A stretch of 64,000 bases of DNA from the NCBI RefSeq assembly GCF_020379485.1, contig NC_063449.1:34717473-34781472 (forward strand). Direction: 5' to 3'. Of the stretch, positions 46,309 to 59,600 are shown piece after piece. The notes below the pieces were generated by a model, which searched no databases, was not told the origin of the DNA, and saw nothing but the letters and a program-made list of their open reading frames with translations. This DNA comes from Brassica napus. Lineage: Eukaryota; Streptophyta; Magnoliopsida; Brassicales; Brassicaceae. A program made the position numbers and the translations under genes. Numbering within the stretch: position 1 is the stretch's first letter; each line of letters begins with the position of its first letter.

Positions 46309-49300
46309 TTAATCTGTCTTTGAGGCACTTTTGTGCTCTATTGGATTATCTGATGAGGAAGCACTTGAAGAAGTGTTGTTACTAGGACGACGGTTCTCTG
46401 GATTAGCTGCAGGAGGAGCTTCTCCTTGTGCAGCAAGGTTCTTGACAAGGTTCATGATTGTGGGAACAAACTTTGCTGATATTGATATGATCCCTGGAAG
46501 CTGAAGAAACATAGGTACTAGTAAGTCCATGATTCATGAAAAAACTACTGCTACTACTACTTTATTGGGAGGTTGAGAAGATTGGTAGAACACTTACTGC
46601 ACCATTGCGGAACTCGCCAGGGATATCCAGTTGCGTCCAGAGTGCTTTCAGAAGTAGAAAACCAACAAACAAGACACCAAGATAGAGAGGGTTTCTGTCA
46701 CAGTAAGAAGCAAAGAGGTTTCAGAATCTACATGCCATTCATCAGATATGAAACATTCAATACTAGCTTTGATGGACCTTAGAAGAGTCATGAACTCGTT
46801 GAATCCAAGTATGATCAATGCAAAAATAGCCCATGGAGGGGGTAACCAGTTACTACCACGCTTATTCGCTTCCTGAATTAGTATAACCAATTAGTATTCA
46901 TAAAACATATATAGCATAGAGCAAACTTGTGAGTAAAGTAACCATGCCTGTGCAGATATGGCTTGAGTCACTGTATATTCTGTCTCTGTCTTGAACTGTC
47001 TCCATATAGATTTACAGTGGACTGGTGTGATCAAAGTTCTTGATGATGGAATCTACAAAAATATTAAGATCAAGAATCAACTGAAGTTAAACACTTATTC
47101 GAAAAGAGTCATACGTACCTCATCCCAAGTGCTTGAAGCCAATGGATCAGATGCTGTAATGCTCTTTTTAGACGGTGTTGAATCCAAAAGAGCAACAGTT
47201 AGTGTCTTCTCAATGTTATCGGTTTCATCACCCAATCGCATTACAGCCATTACAGAGAGCAACTTCAAGGACTGAAAACAAGAAACCATAAGAAAGTGTT
47301 TAGAAAGACTTTCTCAAGACTTATAAACAAAACGTTAAGGGAAATACAAAACGTACAGCTGATCTAGCTGCTTTAGTAATTGCTCGAAGATCTTCATTTC
47401 CAGTCCAAACTCGTGGCATTGAATCAGCATCATTGCTGAAGATTGTAGCAAACCTGACAGAAAAGAACAAGATTCAGACTCAAAACTTAAGTGTTGTTTT
47501 AGACTTGTTTTGAAAGGCTTACTATATATATACATACCTATCTTTCATACGCATCAAAACCCTTCCAGCTTCTTCCTTTGCCTTAGATTCTATGACACCT
47601 CTTGAATACTCCTGAAGACTCTTCACCATTTTTTCTCTTGTTTCTTCTTCAATATCAAAAGCAGCTAATGCACTACTGAATCCAGAAACAGCAGTTTCAG
47701 TTTCACGTCCATGAAGCTTCTTCACTGTTGTCCACGTCTGATCACTCGCTCCTTCCAACAAAGCTTCCACCGGTTCTGACAATGCTTGGTGAAGCTTTGT
47801 CTGCAATTTAGAGTCTAAATCAGTTTAAAAAAAAACATTGACTTGCTCCCCAAGCTTTCTTTATTCTTTATTTTACCTCGTATTGACTGGTAAGTTCAGA
47901 TAACTTGGAAGTCCTCACAGAGGAAACATGAGCCTCAATATCACGGACTAACTTTTCCCTTACTTTGGCTGTGTCCCAATTAGCTTGTTCAATGATGGCA
48001 CCTGCGCACTCTTCATCGAACTGGTCCATGCAAGCCTTGAGCCAAGTAGTGGAAGCTGAAGAGAACCCTTCACCAATTTCTAAAGCTTTATCAAAAGAAG
48101 CCTTAAACTTCTCAAGCATCCCCCATCTTATGTGTCCCAACACATCTTGAAACGCTGGATTCACAAGCTGTATAATAAAATTAACAGTGAGGAAAGCATA
48201 TAATATCAGAACTGTATATAAGAAGAGCAACATGTTCAAGAGATCCAATATTGTATTGTATTTTTACTTGGAGAAGCTTTTCTTCAAGCTGATGTCTCTT
48301 TGATGATCTGACACCTTCATCAAAGAATGTAGCCTCCCCATCATATCTAATAAAACAAATTAGCTTTTAATATATATAAAGTTTTTTTTTTGTTTTGATG
48401 CGTGAGTAATCTTGGTTAAATTTGTTGTGCTTACTCTGATAAGCAAGAACCAAGAATAGAAGTAAGCCTCTTTCCAAAACCAGACACTGGACCAGCTTGC
48501 ACCTCCTCATCAAGTTTGCGCCAGTCCTGTAAACAAAAGCAGAAAAGGTTAGTTAGTGACCATAGGACTAACCAAGAGCTTCAAACAATGTAGAAGAGAC
48601 ATTACCTCGTTTGTAATGAAATGGGCAAACTTCTCATTTGAGATTTCTTCGCACCGGACAGTAGCTACCATGACCTGCAAGAAGATTGAGCTCGGAGAGA
48701 GTGTAAAAAAAAAAGTCTAAAGGTATCATTCATTATAAGGTTACCTTGTGAGCAGGAAGGTCAAGATCCTTATTCTCTTTGATGACTCTCCAGATTTGAT
48801 CAGCACTAAATGCAAAACCTGAGGCTGGAATCACTCCTCTTCTGTCTCCAGCAAGACCACCCGGTGCAATAGAATGCATGAACCGTTGTCTCAAACTAGC
48901 AACCTAAGTTTCAAAACACAAAATGAATCTGTCTATAAAAGCATGACAATTTGGAACACTCATCTATAGGAAACATGTCCTCGCACACACATGCATACCT
49001 GCTCTTTAAACTGTTCTTCCTTCTCCTCATAACTGGAAAGAGCAACAACTTCAACCTAACCATCAAAAGAGAGAAACAGTATGAAGTATCTGTAACAAAC
49101 AATAGGTCTAGCTGTAACATATAACATACGTTGAAGAAGTCACTCATAGGAGTTTCTTTGTGTGCCTCAGGCTTTGGAACAGAGTCCCATATCTGCCAAT
49201 ATAAAGAACAAATATATGATCAGCTGGCTTTCTATGGATATCAATTTGGAATTAGCTGAAATTCACTTCTTTTTATACCTTCTGAATATCTTCCCTTAAG

Positions 49301-50628
49301 ACAGGCTCTAAGTTTTCCAATGGCGTCTGCATCCATAATCACATCAAGAAAACAACGTATGCTACTTAATAGTAATGTAAACATAATGATAAAGGAAAAA
49401 GAAAAGAATGTACCCTGGTTTTATCTCGTATTACAAACAACATTGTTGTTTTACGTGGACTAAACAACCGCATCATAACCTGTTAAACACAACTCCAAAG
49501 ATTCAAACCCAAAAGAAAGAAGATATGTTTTTTATACACTAAAGAGTTAATAACTTTTTCTGAGCATCACAAACAAATACCTGAAAGACAGTTTTCAAGA
49601 GAGGTTTATTTGCAGCTTGTTCACGGCCAATATCGTGACACCACCTAAAAAAACACAACACAAAGCTTGAGAATAGGTAATTATATACTTTTCTTTCAAC
49701 AAAAGTGAAAGCTATGTGCAAGTTGATTTACTAGAAAGTTTCTACTAAAATCTTACATATTGATCAAGACGATATCTGAGATGGCAAGAGCAAAAAGAGC
49801 ACTTTGTTTCTCGAATGCAGTATCATCCTGATTGGTCAAAAGAGGACACCATTTATTGAAAAAAAAATACAATGTCACACACGCTTAACCAAAATGGTAA
49901 TGGAAGGAAAAAAAAAACCTCTCCTCGCTCTCTTCCATCAGTGCCCTCCAAGTCCATTACAAGGGTGCAAGGCTCTATACCGGCACATCTTGCAAGCCAG
50001 ATACCTTTTGTGGTCTGAGACCTATAGAAAAATTCTTACTCAGGCGACAAAACCATATGCAAATACTATCAGATAAAAACACACCTTCCCTTAAATGCAT
50101 CCATCTCCATAAAGTTTGTTCCAAACAAATTATTCAACAAGGTACTCTTCCCTGTGATATCAGAAAAACTATTCTTAATTAAAGATTCTGAGTATTACAA
50201 AATTATCTCCTCTCTAGAAGAATGCATACCGCTGCTTTGAGGACCCATAATGGAGACAACAGCATAGGAGAGGCCACACTCTCCTAGCTTCACCTCTTTG
50301 ATGAAGTGATCTATGCCAGAGACATTGTATGTACCATCTCCATCAATAAGCTGTACAGAACAATTTCCCTCGCTCTTATCTGCATCGATAGTGTAATGAA
50401 ACGAGAGCAATGACTCATGTTTTTATGTTATATAGGCATGCAGACCCATTACTTTCTGAAACCTTAGCAATGATATTCTTTCTCAAGAGAAGAGAGAAAC
50501 AAGACTCGTATGTAGTAATCTACATGGATCTATCAGAACATTTCTTGGCGAAAGCCGAAGAACCAACCATCAATCAAAAAGCATAACTATAACAATGGAA
50601 ACAGTGAAATAGAAAAAGTACCCATCAT
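46309..50628 (-). CDS. RHD3/SEY1-like (atlastin-type) GTPase of the ER
   Basis: A multi-exon gene of roughly 800 residues. G1 is [10 protein letters not shown] joined across an intron (ends 50230) to [10 protein letters not shown]. Switch/G3 is [21 protein letters not shown]4 is [17 protein letters not shown] helical middle follows, then two membrane segments ([18 protein letters not shown] and [15 protein letters not shown]) and a Ser/Asn-rich tail ending SKTD. RHD3-family GTPases fuse endoplasmic reticulum tubules. The exon with [20 protein letters not shown] has no in-frame ATG, so I infer a 7-nt first coding exon (50622-50628, ATGATGG) spliced to 50379 to give [10 protein letters not shown]. 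By position it corresponds to AT1G72960. No break seen. Confidence 0.92.
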
Positions 50629-53354
50629 ATGACTTTCTGAGACAGAATATTCTCAAGATCAGAGCTTTCACGCTTTGCGGATCTTTTCTTCAAATGCTTC
50701 CTTTTCTCTGTTTTTGCATGTTAGTCATTCTAGGTTAGAACTTAGACCTAACTTTCTTTATACGTTTTGCTTGGATAGAGCAAAATCAAGGAATGAAAGT
50801 TTGGAACTTTAGATCTCCTCTACAAATTTGTTGGGAACACATCAAAAACCAAACCTGAAAATAATTTGTATACCATTTAATCCAGTTAAGAATAATTATT
50901 CTTCTATACACCAGCAACACCTCTAAAAATAGACACAAACACTCCTATTCCTAAGCCACATCTTACTAAGTTTAGTCATACTTAGCTTAATGTACAGTAA
51001 AAACATTATTATGATTTTTTGAATGGATACAATAAGTATTAATATCGGACATATGTAGATAATTCTATAAAAGATAAAATATTAATATAAATAAAAAGAG
51101 ACTGTCAAAAAAAAAAGAGAAGAAAAAAAAGGAGAAAGGAAAAAGATTTTGGAAACTTTCAGAATAAAAAGCTTGATGCCATTTGGTTTTTATGATTTAT
51201 TTAAACTTCTATATTTAAAGTTGAACAATATATATTCAAATTTGAAATAATACAATTCATTGATTAATTTTGAAGCAAGAAATGAAATACCATTTGAGTA
51301 AAAAATTCTTCAAAATAAAGTAAAATATAAAATGAAGCACCGTTGAAAATAGTCTAACTGCATTATTAATCATTGTGTTTTGAATTTTAACTTCAAAAGT
51401 TTAGCAGTCATACAGATCCAATGGTCCAGAAGCTATTTCTTAACTGGGTGAAGTAGTTCCCGTTTCATTTTCTGTTTCTTTTTTCCTTATTTGTCAAATT
51501 TTTGGATAAAGATTGCTTAATTCAACCGACCCAGTATCAATCCAAATGGCTAAACCTGAAACCAGAAATTTCATTTCAAACCAAACTAAAAATTTGTCAT
51601 AGTGTTTGTGTTTAAACCACCAACAGAGAGCAAACTCGGTTTGAGGAAGATAAATTGACAAGTAAACAACATACTGTTTAACCATAATAATGAAAGCACA
51701 TACCAGTAAAATTATATGTTGTAGTCAATTATGAAGATAAGTTTATGATATTCTTTTCTAAAGCGCAGAACATTACAACTTCAAAGTTTGTTACAAATTT
51801 CAACATATAGAAGATTTAGATTAGACACTAACCAAAAAGATTTTTACTTAGATTACTGAATATGTCTTACCCTCAACGATGTAGTAACTTCAGTCGAATG
51901 TAAAATGACAGGCACCTGAACACCTTGATAGAAATGACAACTCTTTGAGCATCTCAAGTTTCTTGACCGGATCATAGATGAAAACTTGAAAAGGTGATAG
52001 TTGCCTTCTTTAGACATTTTGCACTTCTAAAAATGACAACTCTTTGAGTGCATTTAAGAACCAGAATATATGAACCAAATATCGTAGTTCAATAAGAATA
52101 CTCTCTTATTAATGCTTAAGAAACTTCTCAAAACTTAAACTCTTCAATCACACAAATCACATATTATGTCACACTTTGACATCTCCATATATATAAGCTA
52201 TAAAGTCCTAAACACACTAGACAAAAGTTAATTAGATAACTCCTAATCATCAAGGACTTTCCTATTTTCTAAATCCATACTCGGTTAGGAAATACATAGC
52301 TTAATCTTTAAGCTATTCCAAGCTTATCCCAACACTTGCAAGAACCACAAAGTTACACCTGAACACCTAGGTGTATCTATATGCACTCAAATGACATATA
52401 TATGCACTCCAAGCTTATTTGTTCTCGTAAGTGTATCTATATGCACTCCAGGCCTTGATATAAATGACAACTCTTTGAGTGCATATAGATACACTTACGA
52501 GAACAAATAACACGATTATTTCCTAATTATGTTTAATTCCTTTTCTTTCCGAAGTATATACTGAGAAAATAATGTAAAATACGCATATAAATGGGTATTG
52601 GGGGCGTATAACTTGCCACACATATTCAGGTTGAGATAAATATTTTTTTTGAGCAACCTTCATATTCGTTAATTTAGGAAAAGATTCACTACAGAGACAA
52701 ACTAAGCAATAACGAGTAGATGTGGAAATATAACTAGATATTATGTTTGTTCGTCTTGTTTTGGAAGAAATGTGATCCAATTTGGACAGAATTAACATTT
52801 TCTATGACCATTTAGTTGATTTAGTTTACTCAGATTCTTTTTGGTCTAGTCTAGTTTTCATTCAGACTTGTTCAGTTATATAACTTTTATCTAGATAAAT
52901 ATTTTATCTTCAACATTCTAAAACAAAAAAATAACTCATTGGTTTATTTGGATTTTGACTTTTCGAATTAATCCAGTTCATTCATGTTTATTCAGTTATA
53001 TTGGTGTTCATTCAGCTTTCTTCAAATATTTCACCGGGTAATCTATGATTTAGTCTTCCTAATTTATAATAACAAAAATACTTAAAAGGAAGAAAAAGCA
53101 TAAATTAATGCATAATTCCACACTTTGTATTTTTATTCCTTATTAGAAAGAACAGTATTACATAGAAACTAGCAAAACAATATCCAAAGGAGGGCGTAAT
53201 CGGTAAGATTAATGCATAAATCTACACTTTCACTTTGTATCTATAAAGGCTTTGACTTTTCCTTTTCAAATCAAATGAATTTAAAGACTATATATTGTTT
53301 CGTTGAATCTTTCCATGAGCTGATCTCCATCACTTAACAAAGCCTTTACATATT
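50629..53354. other. Intergenic between RHD3-like and TIR-NB genes
   Basis: AT-rich. Direct copies of aaatgacaactctttgag occur near 51932, 52026 and 52463, and a perfect 34-bp inverted repeat lies at 52415-52510. No gene is recognised. Confidence 0.55.
52415..52510. repeat. Perfect 34-bp inverted repeat, 28-nt loop
   Basis: Arm 52415-52448 (ttatttgttctcgtaagtgt...) is the exact reverse complement of 52477-52510. Half-copies of the same word (gtgtatctatatgcactc) also occur just upstream near 52371-52388. A transcript would form a long perfect stem. Confidence 0.9.
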
Positions 53355-54905
53355 TCAGGGCTGAAAAGAAATTATACCAGGAAGATTCTTGGGTCGGTAA
53401 GTAGACAGTTCAGCATCCACATGATCGTCTTTCTGTTTGAAGGCTTCAGACCTCCAGAGCTTACCAACTTCACAGCATCTCAAGAGCTCAACTTCGTAGA
53501 CACTCTTCACACCCCATGAACTAAGCAATTGCTTATCTTGTGTGATTATGATGATTCTACTCCCTGGACCAAACCAACCAAATTCATCAGCAAGGGCTTC
53601 TAACTTTTCGATACTGTCCACGTGGTTAGCCACTAGCAGAATCTTCTTGTTCCCGAGCCTTGCTTTGATCGCGTCCAAACACATGTGAGAGCTCCTTGTG
53701 CTTAAACCTTCTCCTTTCATATTGGAAAGAAGCTCTTCTTGTAGATATAGTGAGATCCTCCTCACGTCTTCGAGAAAACAATGAGCGTCAAAGTTGGTTG
53801 ATATGTTTTGGTAAACGTGTCTCGCCAGTGCTGATCTTCCCTTGTTTCCTCTTCCCCAAATCCCACTTACTTGAACACCTTCATTTGAATTCAGATCCAG
53901 TAATGGATACAGTTCCTTCATGCATGTGTTCCTCGATACCAATTAGGTTATTACCATTGCTTAGTGTTACCGTGGACAACATCTCTGATACTCTCTCAGT
54001 AATTCTATCGACCAGCGTCGCGTCATTTTCCCTGAAAAAATGATTACAGTCTAAGATTAATTTGAATCCAACATATAGTATATAAATACATTGATTTATT
54101 TAAATATATTTTGTTAAACGGGTTACTTGAAACCCTTTATTTTAAGTAAAACTCCATGTAATAAAGTTTTAATAGTAGTTGTTTAAAACCCATTAAACTA
54201 AATAAATATTTATTTATATTAAAAATCCATTTAAATCTGCTAAGAAAATCCATTTTAACATTCCTACATATAGATATGGACATGGTCCTTATGGAAAATT
54301 AACCAACTCTTTGAACAGTCGCCGGATAGAGTAGCCAATCTGGTCAACGCATCCCTCCACGAATTGACTCTCTCAATGCTATGTCTCCTCTCGTGTTTCT
54401 TGAACTGCTCCACCAGTTTTCCCGTCTGTCTCTTCAGGTCAAAAGGTTCAACCTCGTAGAAAATAGGCACCACAGTGAGTACATTTTCTTTCTCTTGTTT
54501 CAAAGTCATTACGAGCTCCTCCAGACACCAGTAGGAAGCTGGATAAGTCGGAGAGACCACCACCACGGCGATTTTCGTCCCTTTGATGGCTTGTAGAATC
54601 TCTGGTGCAATCTGACGACCACACACCAGTGACTTGTCGTCTTTGAAAGTTCGAATGCCTTTGGCCTTTAACTCCTTGTACAGAAAACTGACGAAGTTCT
54701 TGCGAGTATCTGCGCCTCTGAAGCTCAAAAAGACTTCGTATTTTTCAGGACTAGTTGACGAACACAATGATGACCTCGATTCGAATGGTCCTTTGGACTT
54801 GGTTTTTGTTTTAAAGCACGATACTTTTTCCAACATCGTGCTCATATTTTTCTTTCTCTTGCTCTTTTTGTTTTGGTACTTGTTTTGCTTAAGAGTATTT
54901 GGCAA
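53355..54905 (-). pseudogene. TIR-NB immune receptor, frameshifted and lacking LRR
   Basis: Exon 1 (54304-54905) holds the TIR domain: YEVFLSFRGADTRKNFVSFL, GIRTFKDD, then VVVSPTYPASYWCLEEL with the conserved catalytic-type Glu, and VVPIFYEVEP. Exon 2 starts at 54031; the join gives SWENDATLVDRITERV, then NNLIGIEEHM. There a 4-bp ATGC duplication at 53919-53926 shifts the frame; KELYPLLDLNSNEG continues in the next frame to a stop at 53355. The NB part is also worn: the P-loop is GRGNKGRSAL (Arg for the Walker-A Lys) and Walker B is ILLVANHVD (no Asp-Asp). No LRR follows. It corresponds in position to the AT1G72930-72950 TIR/TIR-NB cluster. As it stands it could still express TIR plus a short tail. 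Confidence 0.85.
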
Positions 54906-56598
54906 AGTGACATATATATATATGTATAGTGTTGGAAGAAAGAAACACTATACGGTAACGAAAGTAACCAAACTTCCGAGAAACGTTATGTGATTTGGCT
55001 TTATTTTGGCAAAGGAAACGGTCGTATACGTTTCCAATTTTAGGGTCAACACAACGGAATATTTGATTTTAGTGGCTACTTAGCCAACGCGAAGTTAAGT
55101 TAGACGGATTCAAATTAGAAGCAGTACTAACGCTTTCGCTTAGCATTACATTATGGGTTACTTTTTGTTGGGATTTAACATATTTAGGTATTTTCTAATG
55201 GAGAAATACTTTATGACTACCTTTTAAATTTTCTGTTTCCGAAATGCCCCGGCCAGAAATAAAAATAAAAATGAGGTACAAAAGAAAGAGAAAGAGTAAT
55301 TAATGGTTTCATGGTCGTCTATTTCCATCGCTTTCGTTTCGTCCTCCCTATTCAATTTTCCTTCCCATCTTTCTCTTCTTCTCTAAATCCATAACCATTT
55401 TTTGGTGATTTGTATTTACTTCAAATCTCAATTATCTTAATTCCTCGTTTTCTTCACAGTCGATTTCATCCGAATTTTCAAGTTTACCTTCTCTCTTTAG
55501 ATTTTTCTACAAAAACCTTCGCTGTTACGGATCTTGAGCCATCATCACCAGACCCATAGACATTATCCTTAACGAGAATTGTGTGGGTAGGTTTGTTTTG
55601 GTCATCGAATATGTGGTCAGAGTCTTTGTGGCTGCGGGGATTGTGTTCGGTGGAGTTGAGGCTGCAACTGTCGGTGAGAAACTGCGACGTATTAGAGCAT
55701 TTGCCACGGAGCATCTGCGTCATCGTGGACACCAACACTGCCATATTCTTAGTTGTGGTCACTGGGTACTAGTGTAAGCATAGTTGTGGTCAGTGGTCAA
55801 TCTGAACAAGTAACAACTTGAAGTTGTGGTCATTAGCTACCGGTAAATCCATAGAGCCAGATTGTTGATAGGGGTCTTTCCATCCTTGTAATCACTCCAA
55901 AAACATTGTTGCTCTAGCCAACCCCTAAATACATGGTGAGGAAAATAGTAATTGACTCATGAAACAGTGTTGTATCTTCATCTCCTCGCTGTAACTGGCC
56001 GCCAATATAGCACCAGAACCTCACACCGTTCACTTGACCCACCCATAATTGTGTTTCCGTACAAGCGGTGTTCCTCAAGAACCTCACATCATTCTTACGG
56101 TGAGCTTCACACTTCTGCTGGTTACGGCTCCCCGACAAATTAGACTCGGAACCATCATATAACCATCGTCTTTCAGCCATGAGTGTCGGAGGAGTGAGGG
56201 CTTCTGGTGGAGTTGGAGTGCTGGACGATGAAGTTGTCGATAAGATGCAGATCTTGTGGTGGTGGTGGATAAAGATGAAAGGAGAAGAAGATGAAGTTTT
56301 TAAGTATAAGGGCTTTTTGGTAAACTTACAAGAACAAAGTACATGACAAGCTGAAAGTAGAGAAAAAGTAAAAGTATGTGTAGATGTAATATTTTCTTCG
56401 CTTAAGTAGTAGCCTACGATGTTTAGTGGTAAAACTAAGTTAGGTTTATGTCGTGTATTTTTTAAAAAGAAGGAAAAAATTAAAACAATTATATGAGCAT
56501 TTGTCAAAGTGTACAAGTATAGTAAAAAATTATAAATTAATATTTTTGAACTTATAATATTCTAATAATATTAAGTTATTAATTGATAACAACTCATT
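54906..56598. other. Upstream of TIR-NB gene; unrecognised frames
   Basis: Minus-strand frames at 55484-55762 and 55914-56516, and opposing plus frames at 55581-55777, are the only sizeable ones. None shows a family I recognise. agttgtggtca recurs between 55750 and 55830. Possibly one or two decayed genes. Confidence 0.4.
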
Positions 56599-56599
56599 T

Positions 56600-56640
<41 letters not shown>
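56599..56640. repeat. (AT)n microsatellite
   Basis: An uninterrupted run of about 18 AT dinucleotides. Confidence 0.95.
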
Positions 56641-59600
56641 AAGTATATTTTAACAGTATATATGCTAATTAAATTTTAAAAATATATACAAAATTATGTT
56701 GTTAGTATCCGATTATTGAGATATATAAAATATGTATTGTAAATGAATATGGATTTTGATGAAATATGATAAAATAATATTAAAATATTTTAAAGTGTTT
56801 AGAAAAACTAAAAATATAACTGTAAATAAAAATACACAACACAATGTTATGTTTATATTATATAAAATTTGTATACATTAATAACGTTTAAATGAGAACA
56901 TATATTTACATAAGATTTTCAGAATTTATTATCTTATCAAACTGTGTCAAATTTTGCTTATCCAATTCATGACTGGTAAAGTTTATCAATTCATCGTGTT
57001 AACTGATTTTTCAAATACTAATTTATAAAACTCCTAATGGTTTTACACGTTGAGGTCTAAGTTTAATTGAAAGTTTATTAATACTAATGTACCCGGAGAT
57101 TCGAATTTCGAATCCGCAATAAAGCGGTTTATCAAACAACTGTACGAATTAATATTAAAATACTTACATAAATTCTTCAGTTTAATGTAAATAAAACTGT
57201 CATATGTAGATCTTCATAACCCGGTTCATGGTCGTGTAGTTAAACTTGAAACTTCATATAAAACATGTAAGATTATTAGTTTTAAAATTTTCTATGTAAT
57301 ATTTTCATCATTTGTAAGCAGAATAAACCAATGTTAAAAATTATTGAACTTAATTTTATGTACTTCATTGTAAATGTAGAACTATTTTAAAACTATACCT
57401 TGGAGGGATTCTAATGAATCATGAATGTAATAGTTCAAAAAGAAATAATGTGTATCACGAAAACTTAGGAGGAGGTAATGAAGTCAAACCTTTTTAAGTC
57501 AATCATAGAAATGGGATAATGAGGTCAATCCTATTTCTATGGCCTGAAATCATTTCGAAGGAAGGGCCCTTCACGTACCGCCCGTCCTACTTGACCCCCT
57601 GACATTGACGCTTAATAAGTAAAAACCGATTTATTCTACAGAATTGTTCTACATTTATAGTGACATGTACTAAAATTAATAGCAACGTAATAGCCATTCT
57701 GAAACATTAATAATTTAGTTTTTGTCTAATACATGCAATGTCACAAACACTGGAGATCTGGGTAATTCAAAGCACCTTATAATTAATGTAATCTGTTTGC
57801 TAAATCAGTGTCGGTCCTGAGATATCGAGGGTCCAATACTAAATACAAAACCGAGGCTTTTACATAAAAAGTTTTTCGATAAAAAATCAATTTTATAATA
57901 AAAAATTTACAACATCTTCAAAATTATTAAAATTTGATCTTTTTGTAAAATAACACATCTTAATTTTTTTCTAAAAATTATCTATCAAACTTTTAGAATC
58001 AAAGTTTTTCTGATCATATTTCTCTTAGCTGATAACATAGCCAAACCCATTAAATATTTATTGTAATATAGTTAATCATGAGTAATATTTTTACAATTGC
58101 AATTTTGAAAAGCTTCTTTCGGTTGGAGCATCTGAAACTTGGATTGTAAACATTATATTATAGACAATCTATATATTTTGATAACTCTTTTTAAATTTTT
58201 GTCTTGTAACTCGTAAGAGAAAGTAGTAGAAAAAGAGTAAAACACAATTTCCTATGAAAAAAAAGTAATTTAGCCTGAAAAATAATTATTCTTAGTCAGT
58301 TATGTTATTTTTTAACCCAAACAAATTCAGCCATGTTCTTTTTAATCCATTCATATTAAATAACTTAAAAAGATATGTACGATTTAATTGTGTTTATATA
58401 TAAAAGTTGTCTCGTCACTTTTTTTTACTTTTCTATAATACACATTGATCCATTTAAATAACAACAATAAAAAAAAGTAAACTTTGTTTGTTTTTATAAA
58501 TCATGGGCCCCATACGATTGTTTCACGTGTATGGGGTCAAGCCCGGGCCTGTGCTAAATTAAATATAATTGTCGTTGAAAATTTCTAGCATTTTTAATGT
58601 GATATTGCCGTGCAGTCACTGAGTTCGTAACGCAGTAACATATGCTATTTTTTCAGTAAAAGTAATGTATGCTACTTTTAGTTGCCTAGTCATACATACA
58701 TTTGCGGACGACTGTACTGTACTGTCACAGTGTTTTGTTTTACTCGATAAACCAGTCAAATAAGGTTATGAATGGAAGGACAATACAAGTGTAGTTCTCC
58801 AACAGGTGCAGTGTGTCTGGATCAAATTCTATAATGGACCACTTGGATCTGAAACAATCTATTTTGAACCTCTTATAATTTGATTTTTTTTTAGAATTAA
58901 ATTTAATATGAAAGGTCAGCAAAATATCCATAAAACCTAAAAACTTTAACTTATTTACCAATCCAACCAACTAAATCTGAACTCAAACTCAATATCCAAA
59001 ACCCAGCTCATATTCATTTAATTTTAAATATTTAAAATTAATTTTTATTGGTTGTACCAGTTGTACTAGTTGTACAGTTATATCAGTTGTACTAGTTGTA
59101 CTAATTGTAAATTTGAACTAGTTATACAATTTAATAAATTACTAGATTTTGATTTACGCTTAAAAAGCACGGGCTTGTTTTTCATTTATTGATCGAAAAC
59201 TAATTTATAAACTACCATTATTTTTTATTCGAACCATAACAATTGAGTTTTTAGGTTTATATCATTTGTTTTTTTCCTCTTCAAAATATGGTATTTGTTC
59301 GAAATATGGTAGTTGTTCTATAATAATATTTGAGTTTTAACAATTTTTTTCATATCCGACCTATATTCGTGGTTAAACCTATAGACCTGTTACATTATAT
59401 ATAATCCGGTTCAAATTTAATGAAAAAATCGTTATTTAAAAATTCGATAGAACCCGGTAAAAATCCAAAAACTCACTATTAACCCAAAATCTGATACCAT
59501 TGATCCGATAAAAACAGAAAATATATGATAGTATTTAAAAAAAAACATTGATTAAATTACTCATATATTTTTTAACATTGCATAAATTTGTGATTCTTTA

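Noticed and set aside
47965..48150. Plus-strand frame within the RHD3-like gene
   Set aside because: It is antisense to an exon of the RHD3-like gene that fits the family.
55583..55777. Hydrophobic plus-strand frame as a membrane protein
   Set aside because: It overlaps an opposing frame of equal length in the same DNA, and neither has a recognisable family.
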